NCBI GenBank assembly: GCA_964016985.1
Contig: OZ024828.1
Span: 85,514,308 to 85,578,307, forward strand
From: Anodontia alba
Lineage: Eukaryota > Mollusca > Bivalvia > Lucinida > Lucinidae
Direction of reading: 5' to 3'
Length of the DNA stretch: 64,000 nucleotides
A model generated the notes under the pieces. It did not search any database. It saw nothing but the letters and a program-made list of their open reading frames with translations, and had not been told where the DNA came from. A program made the translations under genes and the position numbers. Within the stretch, counting starts at the first letter, position 1. Each line of letters starts with the position of its first letter. Shown here piece by piece: positions 9,922 to 19,850 of the stretch.

Positions 9922-10008
9922 TATCACTGACCTGGTGGTGGTAGTAGGCAAGGAACTACTAACAAACCACTGACCACTGGTAAACCCTTCGAGGTAGGCA
10001 AGATGTCA
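9922..10008 (-). pseudogene. Exon-fragment copy B
   Basis: Minus strand: GACATCTTGCCTACCTCGAA, then GGTTTACCAGTGGTCAGTGG, then TACTACCACCACCAG followed by an intact GTCAGT donor. It is highly similar to the last ~100 bases of the 10627-10889 exon, but an internal deletion shifts the frame. Homology also extends a short way past the donor into the intron (AAAGTAAAAGTAACTATCAC). At the other end it is cut by an H4 hairpin. Confidence 0.8.
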
Positions 10009-10120
10009 GGAAATAAGCCTTGATGATATTGCATGCTAATTATCTCCCACTAGACAATTTACATGGAATGTCAAAGCATATTTTGAGAGGAAAAAATAAG
10101 ATAAAATATTTAAAAATGTT
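10009..10120. mobile_element. Hairpin MITE, family H4, copy 7
   Basis: GGAAATAAGCCTTGATGATAT and the inverse ACATGGAATGTCAAAGCATA with a short loop. Directly abuts exon-fragment copy B. Confidence 0.6.
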
Positions 10121-10154
10121 AACCAGTGACGGCCACTAATAGTTTTACCCAGCA

Positions 10155-10397
10155 GGGCCCAGTTGTTCAAAACTAACAATGTCATTAGTTAATGTATCAT
10201 TAAATCTTTCATCATCAAATGTGGCATACACGCTAGGATTTTTGTTGAAAAAATGTAAGTAGCTTTTGCATTTGTAAAAGCTACTCACATTTTTTCAGCA
10301 AATATACCTGTGAATTAGATATTGTAATTACTAGAACAGTTAACATTTTGACCTTAACTAGCTAGTTAAGCTAATGATGCTTTGAACAACTGGGTCC
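10155..10397. mobile_element. Hairpin MITE, family H3, copy 1
   Basis: The terminal inverted repeats are GGGCCCAGTTGTTCAAAAC on the left and GCTTTGAACAACTGGGTCC on the right. The central hairpin is AATGTAAGTAGCTTTTGCA with inverse AAAAGCTACTCACATTTTTT. Other copies are at 12016, 36965 (truncated) and 60768. Confidence 0.85.
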
Positions 10398-10413
10398 AGG
10401 ATAAACGTAAAAC

Positions 10414-10590
10414 ATAGCTCCAGTTAAGACACTTTCTTCAACCGAAAATGCTGATATTTTTCTTATTTCTCCAAGAAAACCTATGTTGTGGGTACTCATT
10501 AGAAGCATCTCACTGAGGCCTAATGAGTACCCACCACATATTTTCAAGGAGAAATAAGAAAAACTATTATGTGAATACCCTCTCCTAATT
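10414..10590. mobile_element. Hairpin MITE, family H1
   Basis: CATAGCTCCAGTTAAGACAC on the left flank, palindrome around TATGTTGTGGGTACTCATTA, and the AATACCCTCTCCTAATT-type right flank leading into the intron next to the exon donor. Confidence 0.85.
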
Positions 10591-10626
10591 GAAATGGTGG
10601 TTGAAATAAGAGTAACATTCACTGAC

Positions 10627-10889
10627 CTGGTAGTAGTAGTAGGCAAGGAACTACTGGTAGTACTAGACAGTGAGCCATTAATCACTGGTAAACCATTCGA
10701 GGTAGGCAAGATGTCAATACTGTTCCCGGACACTTGGATGTTGAGCAGGTCACTACTGTTGACTGTGATCAGCTGGCCCTGCGAGGTGACAAGATTTTTA
10801 TCCGACGTCACCGTCACCTCCATATTTGTTTCATCCAGACCGTCGGTATCAGAATTCACACATTCCGGTATCGGGGACAACTCTACAAA
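10627..10889 (-). CDS. Candidate host exon, Ser/Thr-rich protein, partial
   Basis: Best candidate for a real host coding exon. On the minus strand a pyrimidine tract ending in CTTACCTACAG precedes the exon. It stays open for 87 codons plus 2 bases and ends at CCAG|GTCAGT, a good donor. The peptide starts FVELSPIPECVNSDTDGLDE, continues with TVTSDKNLVTSQGQLITVN and ends SSTTSSSLPTTTT. It is rich in Ser, Thr, Asn, Gln and acidic residues, with no membrane segment or fold motif. Such composition is common in activation or linker regions of nuclear regulators, but that is only an impression and I do not recognise the protein. The exon is more GC-rich than its surroundings. Two broken copies of its 3' end lie at 9421-9508 and 9922-10008. 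The opposite strand is also open and is treated as a shadow. No neighbouring exon could be found with confidence. Confidence 0.6.
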
Positions 10890-11102
10890 CTGTAGGTAAG
10901 AAAGAAAAGGTATATTAGCTAATATGATATTTATTCTAAATACTCAACCAGATAGACTCTAAGACTAAAGCTAAAAGTGGGGAATCAGAGCCCACAACAG
11001 AGCCTAGGCTACTCACATATAGCATGAAGTGCCCTCATGAGGCACCAGGAACAAATAAGCTGTGAATGAGTAAAGTAAAGACCCAGGTCAACCATCGAAC
11101 AA

Positions 11103-11316
11103 TTAACCCTCATCCTGCTGAATAATTTAATTAGCCACACACATTTCTGACTATCAGCCAATCAAATAACATCATATAATGTTTTTGTTCAAATTCACAA
11201 ACTGAATGACAAACAGTATAGATCCTGATCAGATGGCTTCTTCAGAAGCCATCTGATCTGGATCTACACTGTTTGCAAAAGGTAAGGGTTATCGTTAACA
11301 GCAGGATAATGGTTAA
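11103..11316. mobile_element. Hairpin MITE, family H2b, copy 1
   Basis: The terminal inverted repeats are TTAACCCTCATCCTGCTGAA and GCAGGATAATGGTTAA. The inner near-perfect palindrome contains TCAGATGGCTTCTTCAGAAG and its inverse. CTGACTATCAGCCAATCA in the left arm is shared with 13725 and 39532. Confidence 0.85.
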
Positions 11317-11374
11317 GTCTGTTCAAGGAGTTTGCAATCCATTATTATATTCTATACCGGTAGTTCATAGAAAT

Positions 11375-11465
11375 TCTGCATGCAGACAGTGAAGGTCCTG
11401 ATATCAACTGCACTGATGCAGTCTGATCGGGCCATCAGCATATGCCCCGGTTTGTTTTCCTGTGG
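11375..11465. repeat. Degraded H2-like hairpin
   Basis: GCAGACAGTGAAGGTCCTGA and TGCACTGATGCAGTCTGATC show the H2 pattern, but the right arm is replaced by unrelated sequence. Confidence 0.45.
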
Positions 11466-11520
11466 CACAGCTCATATATTATTGTGCAGATAAAAAATAC
11501 ATTTTGGTTGCTAAAATTAC

Positions 11521-11700
11521 CATAGCTCCTGATAAATATGCTTTTTTCAATCCCGATGTATTGATATTTTTCTTATTTTTCCACAAAAACGTATGTTGTG
11601 GTACTTATTAGAAGTGTCTCCATGAGGCACTTCTAATGAGAACCAACAACATATGTTTTCATGGAGAAATAAGAAAAAAATAAATAAGAAAAAAATACAT
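11521..11700. mobile_element. Hairpin MITE, family H1
   Basis: CATAGCTCCTGATAAATATG flank and a palindrome from TTCTTATTTTTCCACAAAAA to TTTTCATGGAGAAATAAG, with GAAGTGTCTCCATGAGGCAC at the turn. Confidence 0.85.
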
Positions 11701-11750
11701 GTATTTAGCTGATATTCACTCTTTTCTAGATCTTTAAATTAGTTATCGGC

Positions 11751-11935
11751 CATAGCTCTTGATAAGATGCTTTTCCCACTAAAAAGTATCTATATTTTTC
11801 TTATTACTGGACGAAAACATATATTGTGGGTACTCATTAGAAGTTGTGGGTACTCATTAGAGTACCCACAACATATGTTTTCATCCAGTAATAAGAAAAC
11901 TATTTACCTGATACCCACTCTTATCTAGACCTATG
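11751..11935. mobile_element. Hairpin MITE, family H1, with duplicated core segment
   Basis: GTGGGTACTCATTAGAAGTT is followed directly by a second GTGGGTACTCATTAGAGT, so the loop has been rearranged. Outer arms TTCTTATTACTGGACGAAAA and CATCCAGTAATAAGAAA pair well, including compensating changes relative to other H1 copies. Confidence 0.8.
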
Positions 11936-12015
11936 TATAATCCATTGCTATGTGACCGTGACAATAATCAGACTGTTCTTATAGCAGCTTGATCTGGGTT
12001 TACACTGTCTGCTCA

Positions 12016-12248
12016 GGGCCCAGTTGTTCAAAGCATTGTTAGCTTAACAAGCTCGTTAAGGGTCATTTCGTTAACTGTTTTAGCAGATTCAATATACAAT
12101 ATTCTGATATTTTTTGCTGAAAAAATGTGATTGCAAAAGCTACTCACATTTTTTCAGCAAAACAAAATCAGCATATTAGCATATCACTCGATATAAATTT
12201 TAACAAATCATTAACTAACAACATCGTTAGCTTTGAACAACTGGGCTC
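12016..12248. mobile_element. Hairpin MITE, family H3, copy 2
   Basis: GGGCCCAGTTGTTCAAAGC at the left and AGCTTTGAACAACTGGGCTC at the right. The central AAAAATGTGATTGCAAAAGC arm pairs with AGCTACTCACATTTTTTCAG. Confidence 0.85.
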
Positions 12249-12279
12249 AGAATGTTTGTCTGAACATTTAGAGTAAATC

Positions 12280-12480
12280 TTAGCTCTAGATAAGAAGATG
12301 TATCAGCTAAATATTTTTCTTATTTCTCCGTGAAAACATAGACTTGTGAGTACTCATTAGAAGCACCCAAAGTGAGTCATTTCTAATGAATACCACAATA
12401 TATGTTTTTGCGGAGAAATAAGAAAATTATCAATACTTTTTGGTTGAAAAAAAAAAAAGTGCCTTAACAGGAGCTATGCT
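12280..12480. mobile_element. Hairpin MITE, family H1
   Basis: Palindromic arms TATTTCTCCGTGAAAACATA and TTTTTGCGGAGAAATAAG. The right flank carries CAATACTTTTTGGTTG and GTGCCTTAACAGGAGCTATG, the inverse of the usual left flank, so the full terminal repeats are visible here. The minus-strand frame 12430-12651 is not a gene. Confidence 0.8.
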
Positions 12481-12572
12481 AAATATGTTAAGTATTGTTT
12501 TGGATTCTGTAGAGAGGACATGGATATAGGGTACTTTCTGTAGCTGATGGATAATCATCATGTCATTAAATT

Positions 12573-12786
12573 TTAGCCATTGTAGTCTGGAGACCCCTAA
12601 AAGGGTAATTGGCAAACAGTGCAGAATGCATCGTCTGATCAGGGTCTCCACTGTTTACAAGTAGTTCAACCATTTTTCTCTAGGAATATCTAAATCACAT
12701 AGCCTGACAGACCTAAAATTGAAATTACAATCTTCCAATATACAGTGTGGGAGAGTGGGAGAGTTCATTCAGTCTACAATGGGTTA
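12573..12786. mobile_element. Hairpin MITE, family H2a
   Basis: CCATTGTAGTCTGGAGACCC left, GTCTACAATGGGTTAAA right. The hairpin core is shortened (GGCAAACAGTGCAGAATGCA). The right arm CATTTTTCTCTAGGAATATC is family-typical. Confidence 0.8.
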
Positions 12787-13365
12787 AAGGGAAAGGCAAC
12801 ACTGACAAAGATTGTATCTGAAATGAAAGATCTTATGAAAATGTTCATTTTGATGAAAATTTGATCAAAATCGGACAAATAATAAGTTATGGCATGAAGA
12901 TATCAAAATTGCTTTTAAGGGTGATCCATCTGGAATATTTAACGAGAATTTATGATGTCATAAAGCTCTAATTAATTACGTAACACCTTTATAAATAATA
13001 TAGGCAACAATATTTTACCACTTTATTTGAGTGTTCACCTTCTTCTCCCACTTTATTGAGTTTACTTCTAAAATGAAATGATTTTTTATCTATCTCTGAG
13101 TTAATCTTGCCAACATTAATACAGAGATACAATAAAAATCATTTCACTTTTGATCCAGTTCAAAAGCCAGATACTAAATGAAATTTTACAGGCTGTCAGA
13201 TGCCATAGTTTATGATCATATCAATACCACACATCAATTTATTGAACCTTTCTTGGACAAAAATGTCAATTTTTGAAGAAAATGGAGTATTTAAAAGTGG
13301 TATCCATAAATCTATATAAAAATTTTCTTATCCTGGAACAAGGTTCTTATTCTTTTACCACTCCC
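12787..13365. repeat. Unclassified AT-rich repeat, no gene
   Basis: AAAGGGAAAGGCAACACTGAC begins a segment with an internal hairpin (GAAATGATTTTTTATCTATC near 13076 and its inverse near 13125-13148). It reads like an old non-autonomous element, but I could not define both ends. No supported frame. Confidence 0.4.
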
Positions 13366-13369
13366 TGGG

Positions 13370-13520
13370 CAAATTCAGCAGATGACAAATTGATGATTCT
13401 TTTCTCCCGGGGAAATAGCAGACAATCTTTGTGAAATGTCAAAGCCTATTTTCTGGGAAAAATAAGAAAAATATTTCAAATTGTCATCTGCTGTAATTTT
13501 TACCCAGCATGCTGACCATT
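13370..13520. mobile_element. Hairpin MITE, family H4, copy 8
   Basis: GGCAAATTCAGCAGATGACA at the left and AATTGTCATCTGCTGTAATT at the right. The left inner arm is mostly deleted. The right arm AATGTCAAAGCCTATTTTCT is intact. Confidence 0.7.
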
Positions 13521-13534
13521 AACACTTACCATGC

Positions 13535-13718
13535 TATGGGCAGATTCAGTAGATGACAAATTGGTGATATTTTTCTTATTTTCCCAAGAAAATAGAATCT
13601 GACACTTGATGAAAAATGTCTCCTAAGACAATCTGCATGAAGTGTCAGATTCTATTTTCTAGGAAAAGTAAGAAAAATATTTCAAAATGTGTCTGCTACT
13701 GTAATTTTTACCCAGCAT
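13535..13718. mobile_element. Hairpin MITE, family H4, copy 9
   Basis: GGGCAGATTCAGTAGATGAC at the left. The well-preserved palindrome contains AATAGAATCTGACACTTGAT and ATGAAGTGTCAGATTCTATT, with compensating differences from other H4 copies. Ends near TGTGTCTGCTACTGTAATTT. Confidence 0.8.
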
Positions 13719-13724
13719 GCAGTG

Positions 13725-13935
13725 TTAACCCTTGTCCTGCTGAATAAATTAAGATGCCACACCCACTTCTAATTTTCAGCCAATCAGATTACTTGATCCA
13801 AATTGTTGCTATAAATTCGCATACAAAATGGCAAACAGTGCAGATCCAGATCAGTTGGCTTCTTCAGAAGCCTGATCTGGATCTACACTGTTTGCAAAGG
13901 CAGGGTATATCCAGGTTCAGCAGGACAAGGGTTAA
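13725..13935. mobile_element. Hairpin MITE, family H2b, copy 2
   Basis: Terminal inverted repeats TTAACCCTTGTCCTGCTGAA and TTCAGCAGGACAAGGGTTAA are perfect over at least 19 bp. The hairpin core carries AGATCCAGATCAGTTGGCTT and a slightly shortened inverse. Confidence 0.9.
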
Positions 13936-14024
13936 TATACAAGAAAAGTACTACTTGACCTTGCTCCAAAGCTTCCTGTATTTATGTCACTGAGAGATTA
14001 TATCACTCCAGATAAACATGATAA

Positions 14025-14165
14025 AGCTCCAGTTTCATCCAAAATGTATTGATATTTTTCTTTTTTTCTCCTTGAATGAAGCCATAGTTTTCGGTGCCTA
14101 TAGAAAGACCTTGCTAATTCACTTCTAAATTAACACCCAGAACAAACATTTTTTGAGGAAAAATA
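14025..14165. mobile_element. Highly diverged H1 hairpin
   Basis: TAAAGCTCCAGTTTCATCC flank, TTGATATTTTTCTTTTTTTC left outer arm and TTGAGGAAAAATAAGAAAA right outer arm. The central palindrome is nearly gone. Confidence 0.5.
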
Positions 14166-14403
14166 AGAAAATCAGAAGAGACAGCAGATTCAGAAATAAC
14201 AGCAAAAATAAATGCCTTATCAGTCCTTCCCACAAGACCAAAAAATGGTGAAATTTCTGCACAAGCGTCTCTTGCTGCCTTATCACCTTTGATAATTAAA
14301 TCAAAACAAAAGGCTCTGCTAAAAACCATTAAATCTCTCATCAAGGTATATCAAATGTCAACTTTCCCCCAATTCTATACTGAGCTGTATATACTTGCTG
14401 ATA
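14153..14403 (+). other. Open stretch, possible exon or decayed coding sequence
   Basis: The plus strand is open for about 83 codons without an ATG (includes SEETADSEITAKINALSVL and PKNGEISAQASLAAL). The minus strand is open as well over 14114-14344. A candidate donor AAG|GTATAT lies at 14345 on the plus strand. The sequence is not part of any repeat I recognised, which is unusual here, but neither strand shows a known motif. Real coding status is unresolved. Confidence 0.2.
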
Positions 14404-14462
14404 CATAGAAAATATTTTCATGGTGTACAGAGTTTATAATTAATTTATTCCAATTTCTCCTT

Positions 14463-14464
<2 letters not shown>

Positions 14465-14514
<50 letters not shown>

Positions 14515-14555
14515 TTTTGTTTTTTTGTTTTTTTTGTTGTTGTTGTTGTTTTCTT
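14465..14555. repeat. (TG)n microsatellite followed by T/G-rich tract
   Basis: About 23 uninterrupted TG dinucleotides, then T-runs and (GTT)n. The minus-strand frames with His-Thr repeats are artefacts. Confidence 0.97.
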
Positions 14556-14687
14556 CTCACTTGTGATTTTGTGATTTGGACCAAGTAAGTGGAAAGGGGG
14601 AAAAAAAAGAAAACATGATGTCTGCACAATTTATTTTTAATGAATTTGGCAGCACATGATGACACCAACACTACTACAACAACACCT

Positions 14688-14770
14688 ATTAATAATAATA
14701 ATAATAAAAATATTTTAAAATAATTAAATTAATAATAATAATAATAATAATAGTAATAGTAAAGTCTTTT
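14688..14770. repeat. (AAT)n microsatellite tract
   Basis: Two blocks of AAT/ATA triplets separated by A/T-rich bases, ending in TAGTAATAGTAAAG. Confidence 0.95.
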
Positions 14771-15007
14771 TTTATTATTATCATTATATTAAGCCTAATA
14801 AAAAAATGTGCGTTTCAGGTTACATGGAATTTTAAAATAGGGACGGTAGGTTGGAAAATACATTGTAGTTTTATTTTGTTAAAAGTTTTTATATGAAGTT
14901 AATAGGAAAACAATATGACCGAACAGGGAAATCCACCCCACAAAATCTAAAAACTTTAGGGTCGGTGGTGAAAAATTAGGCACAGTTGGGTTACCTGAAA
15001 TACACAC

Positions 15008-17250
15008 TTTTTAGCTCACCTGAGCCTAAGGTTCAGGATGAGCTATTGTGATCACTCTCTGTCCGTGATCTGTCCGTCCGTCTGTCCGTCCACATCTTTG
15101 AACAACTTCTCCTCTGAAACCCCTGGGCCAAATTTCTTCACACTTCATGCGGAGCCTTAAATTAAGGGGGGATTGAAAATTTGTACAAATGGTTATGGTC
15201 CATTAAGTAAGATGGCTGCCATGCCCATATATGGTAAAAACACTTAAAAATCTTGGAGTTTAGCATCGGGAACTCAAGGTCTATCAAGTTTGTTCAAATG
15301 ATGACCCTAGGCTGACTATTGACCTTTTTACGGCAAGATCAAATTTGCCTACCTGTGCATTAATTTGTATGGTTAAAATATTGAAACATGATTTTCTCAA
15401 AATCTGTTGAAGACTAATGGCTGAAACTTACACTTTATAATCAAAGTAGCAAACCCTTTCAGTTACAATAAAAAAGTTTTGCCCCCCTCACCCCCCCCCC
15501 CCCCAACAGGATTATCTGCCCTTTCCCCTGGGCTATATACATGTATAAAATCATTTAATCTTGAAATGTCTTCTTCTCTAAAACTGCTGGGCCAATTTTC
15601 CTCAACCTTTATGTAGAGTCTTGTCTTGATGGGGGTTTGAAAATTTATGCAAATGGTCATGACCAGTTAAGTAAGCTGGCCGCCATGCCCATGTATGGGC
15701 AAAACACTTAAAACTCTTCTTTTCTAGAACCATGAAAGCTTTGATGCTGAATTTCGGTATGTTGCATTGGGGACTCAATGGCTACCAAATTTGTTCTAAT
15801 AGTGACCCTAGGTTGACCTTTGATCTTTCTATAGCCAGGTAAAATTTGCGTCCCTGTAGGAAAATATTGAAACAAAAATGTTTTAATGGCTAATGGCTGA
15901 AACTTACAATGTATGATCAAAGTAGCAAATCCTTGTAGTTATAATGAAACTGTTGTCCCCCAGGACTATTTGCCCTTGTCCCTGGGCCATATACATGCAT
16001 AAAATTATATAATCTTTAAACGTCTTCTTCCCTGAAACCATTTAGCATTTTTTAAACTATATGCGGGCACTTGTGTTAAAAGGGAATTAAAAATTTATAC
16101 AAATGGTCACGGTCCGTTAAGTAAGATGTCCGCCATGCCCATATAAGGTAAAAAACACCTAAAAAACCTCTTCTACAGAATCAGGCAAGCTTTGAGGCTG
16201 AATCATCATATAGCATCAGGGACTCAAGGTCTACCAAGTTTGTTCAATGATTATCCTAGTATTATCTTTGACCTTTGTAAGGTCAAATTTGTGTACCCAT
16301 ACTTTTGTATAGGGAAAATTTTGAAAAATCGTCTTCTCAAAATGTATTAAAGACTATTGGCTGAAATTTTCAATGAAGTAAAACTTTTTAGTAACGATCA
16401 AAATTTCATTCCCCGTGAATTATATCCCCTTGCCACTGGGCTATATCCAAGTATAAAATTCTGTACTCTTTAAAGGTCTTCTTCTCTGAAACTACTTGCC
16501 CAATTTTCACCAATTTCACATGGAGCCTTCTGTTGAAGAGCTCTTGTCAATTTGTTCAATGGTTCCATCATTATACAAGATGGCCATCATGCCCATATAT
16601 GGTAAAAAAAAACTTTTTTCTCTCCAGAACTAAGAAAGCTTCGAGGCTGAATCTTTGGATAAAGCATCAGGGACTAGGTCTACCAAATTTGATCAGATGG
16701 TGATCTTTGGATGACTTTTTTCTGGCAAGGTCTTATTTGTATCTCCAAGCAGATTTTTGAAACATCATTGTTTCAAAACGTATTAAAGACTAACGGCTGG
16801 AACTTACCATGGGGGTAGGGGGCAGTTATCTGCCTTGCCTCTGGGCTAGTATATACATGTATAAACGTGTGATCTTTAAATGTATTTTCCTCTGACCAAT
16901 TTTCACCAGACTTCACATTGGCTTTCTGTCAAAGGGGTATGGCAATTTTGTTCAAAAGTTCTGCATTATTAAACAAGATGTGCACCATGATGTCATTTCT
17001 TAAAAATCCTGTTCTCCAGAATCAAGAAAGCTATGAGGCTGAGTCTTGGTATATAGCATCGGGGATGCAAGGTCTACCAAATATATTCAAATGATGATCC
17101 TAGGATGACGTTCAACCTTTTAAGGGCACAGTCAAATTCCTGTCCTCTTGCTGTGGCAATACTGGAAGAATTTCGCATGGCATCTGCAGATATGCAATGG
17201 CTAATTTGCTCAGGTGAGCGAATCATGGCCCATGGGCCTGCCTCTTGTTT
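15008..17250 (-). mobile_element. HINE/pearl-like element with ~455-bp tandem core
   Basis: Left end TTTTTAGCTCACCTGAGC; right end CTCAGGTGAGCG, then a hairpin (GGCCCATGGGCC), then CTCTTGTTT. GCTCACCTGAG and CTCAGGTGAGC are inverse complements placed just inside the two ends. The core repeats at intervals of about 455 bp, marked by CTTCTTCTCTGAAAC-like motifs near 15105, 15570, 16025, 16480 and 16885. ATATATGGTAAAAA and AAGATGGCCGCCATG-like motifs recur in each unit. No transposase is encoded. Drawn on the minus strand so that its AACAAGAGG head is 5' like the others; in the usual Helentron orientation it reads on the plus strand. The tract of C (15490-15504) is low-complexity. Confidence 0.75.
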
Positions 17251-17689
17251 ATTTTAGGCCTAACTATATTTCATTTATTAATGCTGATAATTATTATCAC
17301 AATAAGAAGGTAGCTAGGCAATGAAAACATTTTTTTTTCATATATGCAAACAGCGAAGGATCAGTACATACTCATCAGGACAATCTCGTTTTGTTGATAT
17401 ATTCTACAGTCTCAACAATTCTACAAGTGGATCAGTGTATGGCCCAGATCAGACTGTGCAGAAGTTCAAGGTGGTCTGGGCCTTGATTTCACATAATTAT
17501 ATGACAAAACTCTTTTCTTGTGGCATTGCTTTAACAAATATGGATAATAATAGTTTTAGAACTAAGAAGACGCAATAGAAGAAAGAGGAATCATTTATAA
17601 TAATAATAATAATAATAGCAATAAAATTAATTGTCATTTCTAGTGAGTGTTTTTCTGCTTATTCTGATTGTGATTGCAGGAAGGGATTT
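17251..17689. other. No gene; (AAT)n and H2-like remnant
   Basis: GCAAACAGCGAAGGATCAGT and CCCAGATCAGACTGTGCAGA resemble H2 pieces. An (ATA)n tract lies at 17599-17617. The plus-strand frame 17321-17578 shows no recognisable protein features. Confidence 0.4.
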
Positions 17690-18000
17690 TTATACCCTAC
17701 AAGACCTTAGTTCATATAAGATATCTAGTTTCCTGCCTTGAATAAAATAAAATGTTGCCTTTGGAAAACGAAGAACACATAAAAGAATGAAAATCAGAAA
17801 CTCGGTTTTATCAAGACTATACAGCACTGTTGTTTGCAAAATTTGCGTATGCCCCCTTAGGCACTGGCTTAACGGTGACGCATACCCTGATTTCAGTTTC
17901 GGAAAAAAGAAAGAAGTCACAAGGGGCAAGATCAGGTGAATAAGAAAAAAACACTTTCCTTGAATAAAGGAGTTGTGGTAAAACTGTTACCTACTTTTTT
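17690..18000 (-). pseudogene. mariner-like transposase relic, C-terminal part
   Basis: Minus strand: YSPDLAPCDFFLFPKLKSG, the third-Asp region of Tc1/mariner transposases, is readable at about 17889-17943. After frame changes come SLDKTEF and, near the end, IQGRKLDIL, matching the usual C-terminal Trp/Gly-rich tail pattern. Upstream on the same strand the catalytic domain stops at about 18000, where a tandem-repeat element is inserted. The other half is at 19303-19850. Several shifts and stops are present, so it is dead. Confidence 0.75.
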
Positions 18001-18019
18001 AGCGAAAAAAGAAAAAAAA

Positions 18020-19302
18020 AACAAAAAAAAAAAACAAGCAAATTCCATGGGGAATTTATGTCCCCCGCCTTATTTTTACTTGCGGTGTTAAAAATGGTAA
18101 AGTTAACCAGAGGACCATCGGTCCTGTATCACTTACCTAAGTATTGAAGCAGGAAACCAGTGATAAAAAATAATTTCAAGGTTCTGAAAAAACCACATGC
18201 ATATCTTCAGACCATCTTTAAAGCACCTGTAAAGTTTCAAAAGGATCGGCTTAAAACTGTGGTAGGAGTTACGGGGTCAAGGTACCTACTCCCTATACGC
18301 TTCTGTAGTATTAGAACTCAAAAAATGTCTAAGTTAAAAATGTGGAAAAAGTAATAAAAAAATATTTCAGGGTTCTGAAAAAAACACATGCATATCTTCA
18401 GGCCATTCTAAAAGCCCTTATAAAGTTTCAAAAGGATCAGACAAAAACTGTGGGAGGAGTTAAGGGGACAAGGTACCTGCACCCTATACACTTCTGTAAT
18501 ATTAGAACTACAAAATGTTTAAGTTAAAAATGCGTAAAGAAGTGATAAAAATTTATTTCAGGATTTTGAAAAATCCACCTGCATATTTTCAGGCCATCCT
18601 AAAAGCCCACGTAATGTTTCAAAAGGATCGGCCAAAAACTGTGGGAGGAGTTAAGGGGACAAGGTACCTGCTCCCTATAGACTTCTGTAATATTAGAACT
18701 CAAAAAATGTCTAAGTTCAAAACATGTAAAAAGTGATAAAAAATAATTTCAGGATTCTGAAAAAAAAAACCACATGCATATCTTCAGACCATCCTTAAAG
18801 CACCTGTAAAGTTTCAAAAGGATCGGACAAACACTGTGGGAGGAGTTAAGGGGACAAGGTACCTGCTCCCTATACACTTCTGTAGTCTTAGAACTCAGAA
18901 AATGTCTATGTTAAAAATGCGGAAAAAACCACATGCATATCTTCAGGCCATCCTAAAAGGCCACGTAAAGTTTCAAAAGGATCGGACAAAAACTGTAGGA
19001 GGAGTTAAGGAGACAAGGTACCTACTCCCTATAGACTTCTGTAATATTAGAACTAAAAAAATGTCTAAGTTCAAAATGTGTAAAAAGTGATAAAAAATAA
19101 TTTCATGATTCTGATAAAACCACAAGCACATCTTCAGACTATCCTTAAAACACCTGTAAAGTTTCAAAAGGATCGGACAAAAACTGTGGGAGGAGTTAAG
19201 GGGACAAAGTACCTACTAAAAATTCAGCACCACGCACTACGCCCCACGGAAAACCAAAAACAGTGTCCCTTCGCTTTTCTTCGAAAAGGCGGGGGACAAA
19301 AA
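18020..19302 (+). mobile_element. HINE/pearl-like element with ~190-bp tandem core, nested in mariner
   Basis: The head is AACAAG, then the hairpin AAATTCCATGGGGAATTT, then GTCCCCCGCCTT. The tail is AAGGCGGGGGAC followed by A-rich sequence (19286-19307), the inverse of the head motif. About six units of 160-200 bp lie between, each with TTTCAAAAGGATCGG and CTGTGGGAGGAGTTAAGGGG (near 18243, 18434, 18625, 18820, 18979 and 19180). Small open frames of similar sequence in each unit are by-products of the repeat. The insertion splits the mariner relic between its second and third Asp motifs. Confidence 0.8.
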
Positions 19303-19850
19303 AAAATGAAGACGGTGCATTATCATGTTGAAGTCGGGCATCTTTGGAACTCTTGACTTGCACCATATCCAATAGTATTGTTTCAATTTCTTCAATACCA
19401 CAGCTTTTTAGTATTTTCCAGTAATGCTATTACCCTTTTTCACTGGCACTTATATTACATCACATTCACCAGAGAAGAAGATTGTGTACAAAACATTCTT
19501 TGGACTTAATTTGCGTTTAGCAATTACTAGTGTTTAGCTGTTGGTGGCATATTTTATTGCTAACCTTCCTAACAGGTTCAGAATAATGAACCCAAGTTTC
19601 ACCGCCAGTGACAACATTTGCAAACTTCTTTTCATCAAAGTTTAGTAATATTTTGAGCATTTGTTTGCTATTTTATCTCTCTGCTTCGTTTGACCGTCAG
19701 TCAACAAATGAGGCACCCACCTAGCAGAAATCTTTCTAAAATTCAAGATATTCTTAAGAATGTAGTGGACTCTTGATGGCGAGATACCAAAAACATTCAA
19801 GTTGGTTTATCACGTAATGTATACCTAGTAGTTGCGGTCATGGTACCAAA
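19303..19850 (-). pseudogene. mariner-like transposase relic, N-terminal/central part
   Basis: Minus strand: LLNFDEKKFANVVTGGETWV is readable at about 19594-19650. The usual motif is GDETWVHY, so the first catalytic Asp is Gly here. LQHDNAPSS, the second-Asp motif, is at about 19305-19330. Stops and shifts interrupt the region between. Together with 17690-18000 it forms one element. The far (N-terminal) end is cut by the Penelope-like 3' fragment at 19838. Confidence 0.78.

Noticed and set aside
10594..10899. 101-codon plus-strand frame over the candidate exon
   Set aside because: Splice signals, composition and the duplicated donors all support the minus strand.
14375..14671. Frames with His-Thr repeats
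   Set aside because: Translation of the (TG)n microsatellite.
18160..19356. Series of similar 60-90-codon frames
   Set aside because: They follow the ~190-bp tandem core of a non-coding element; frames shift between units.
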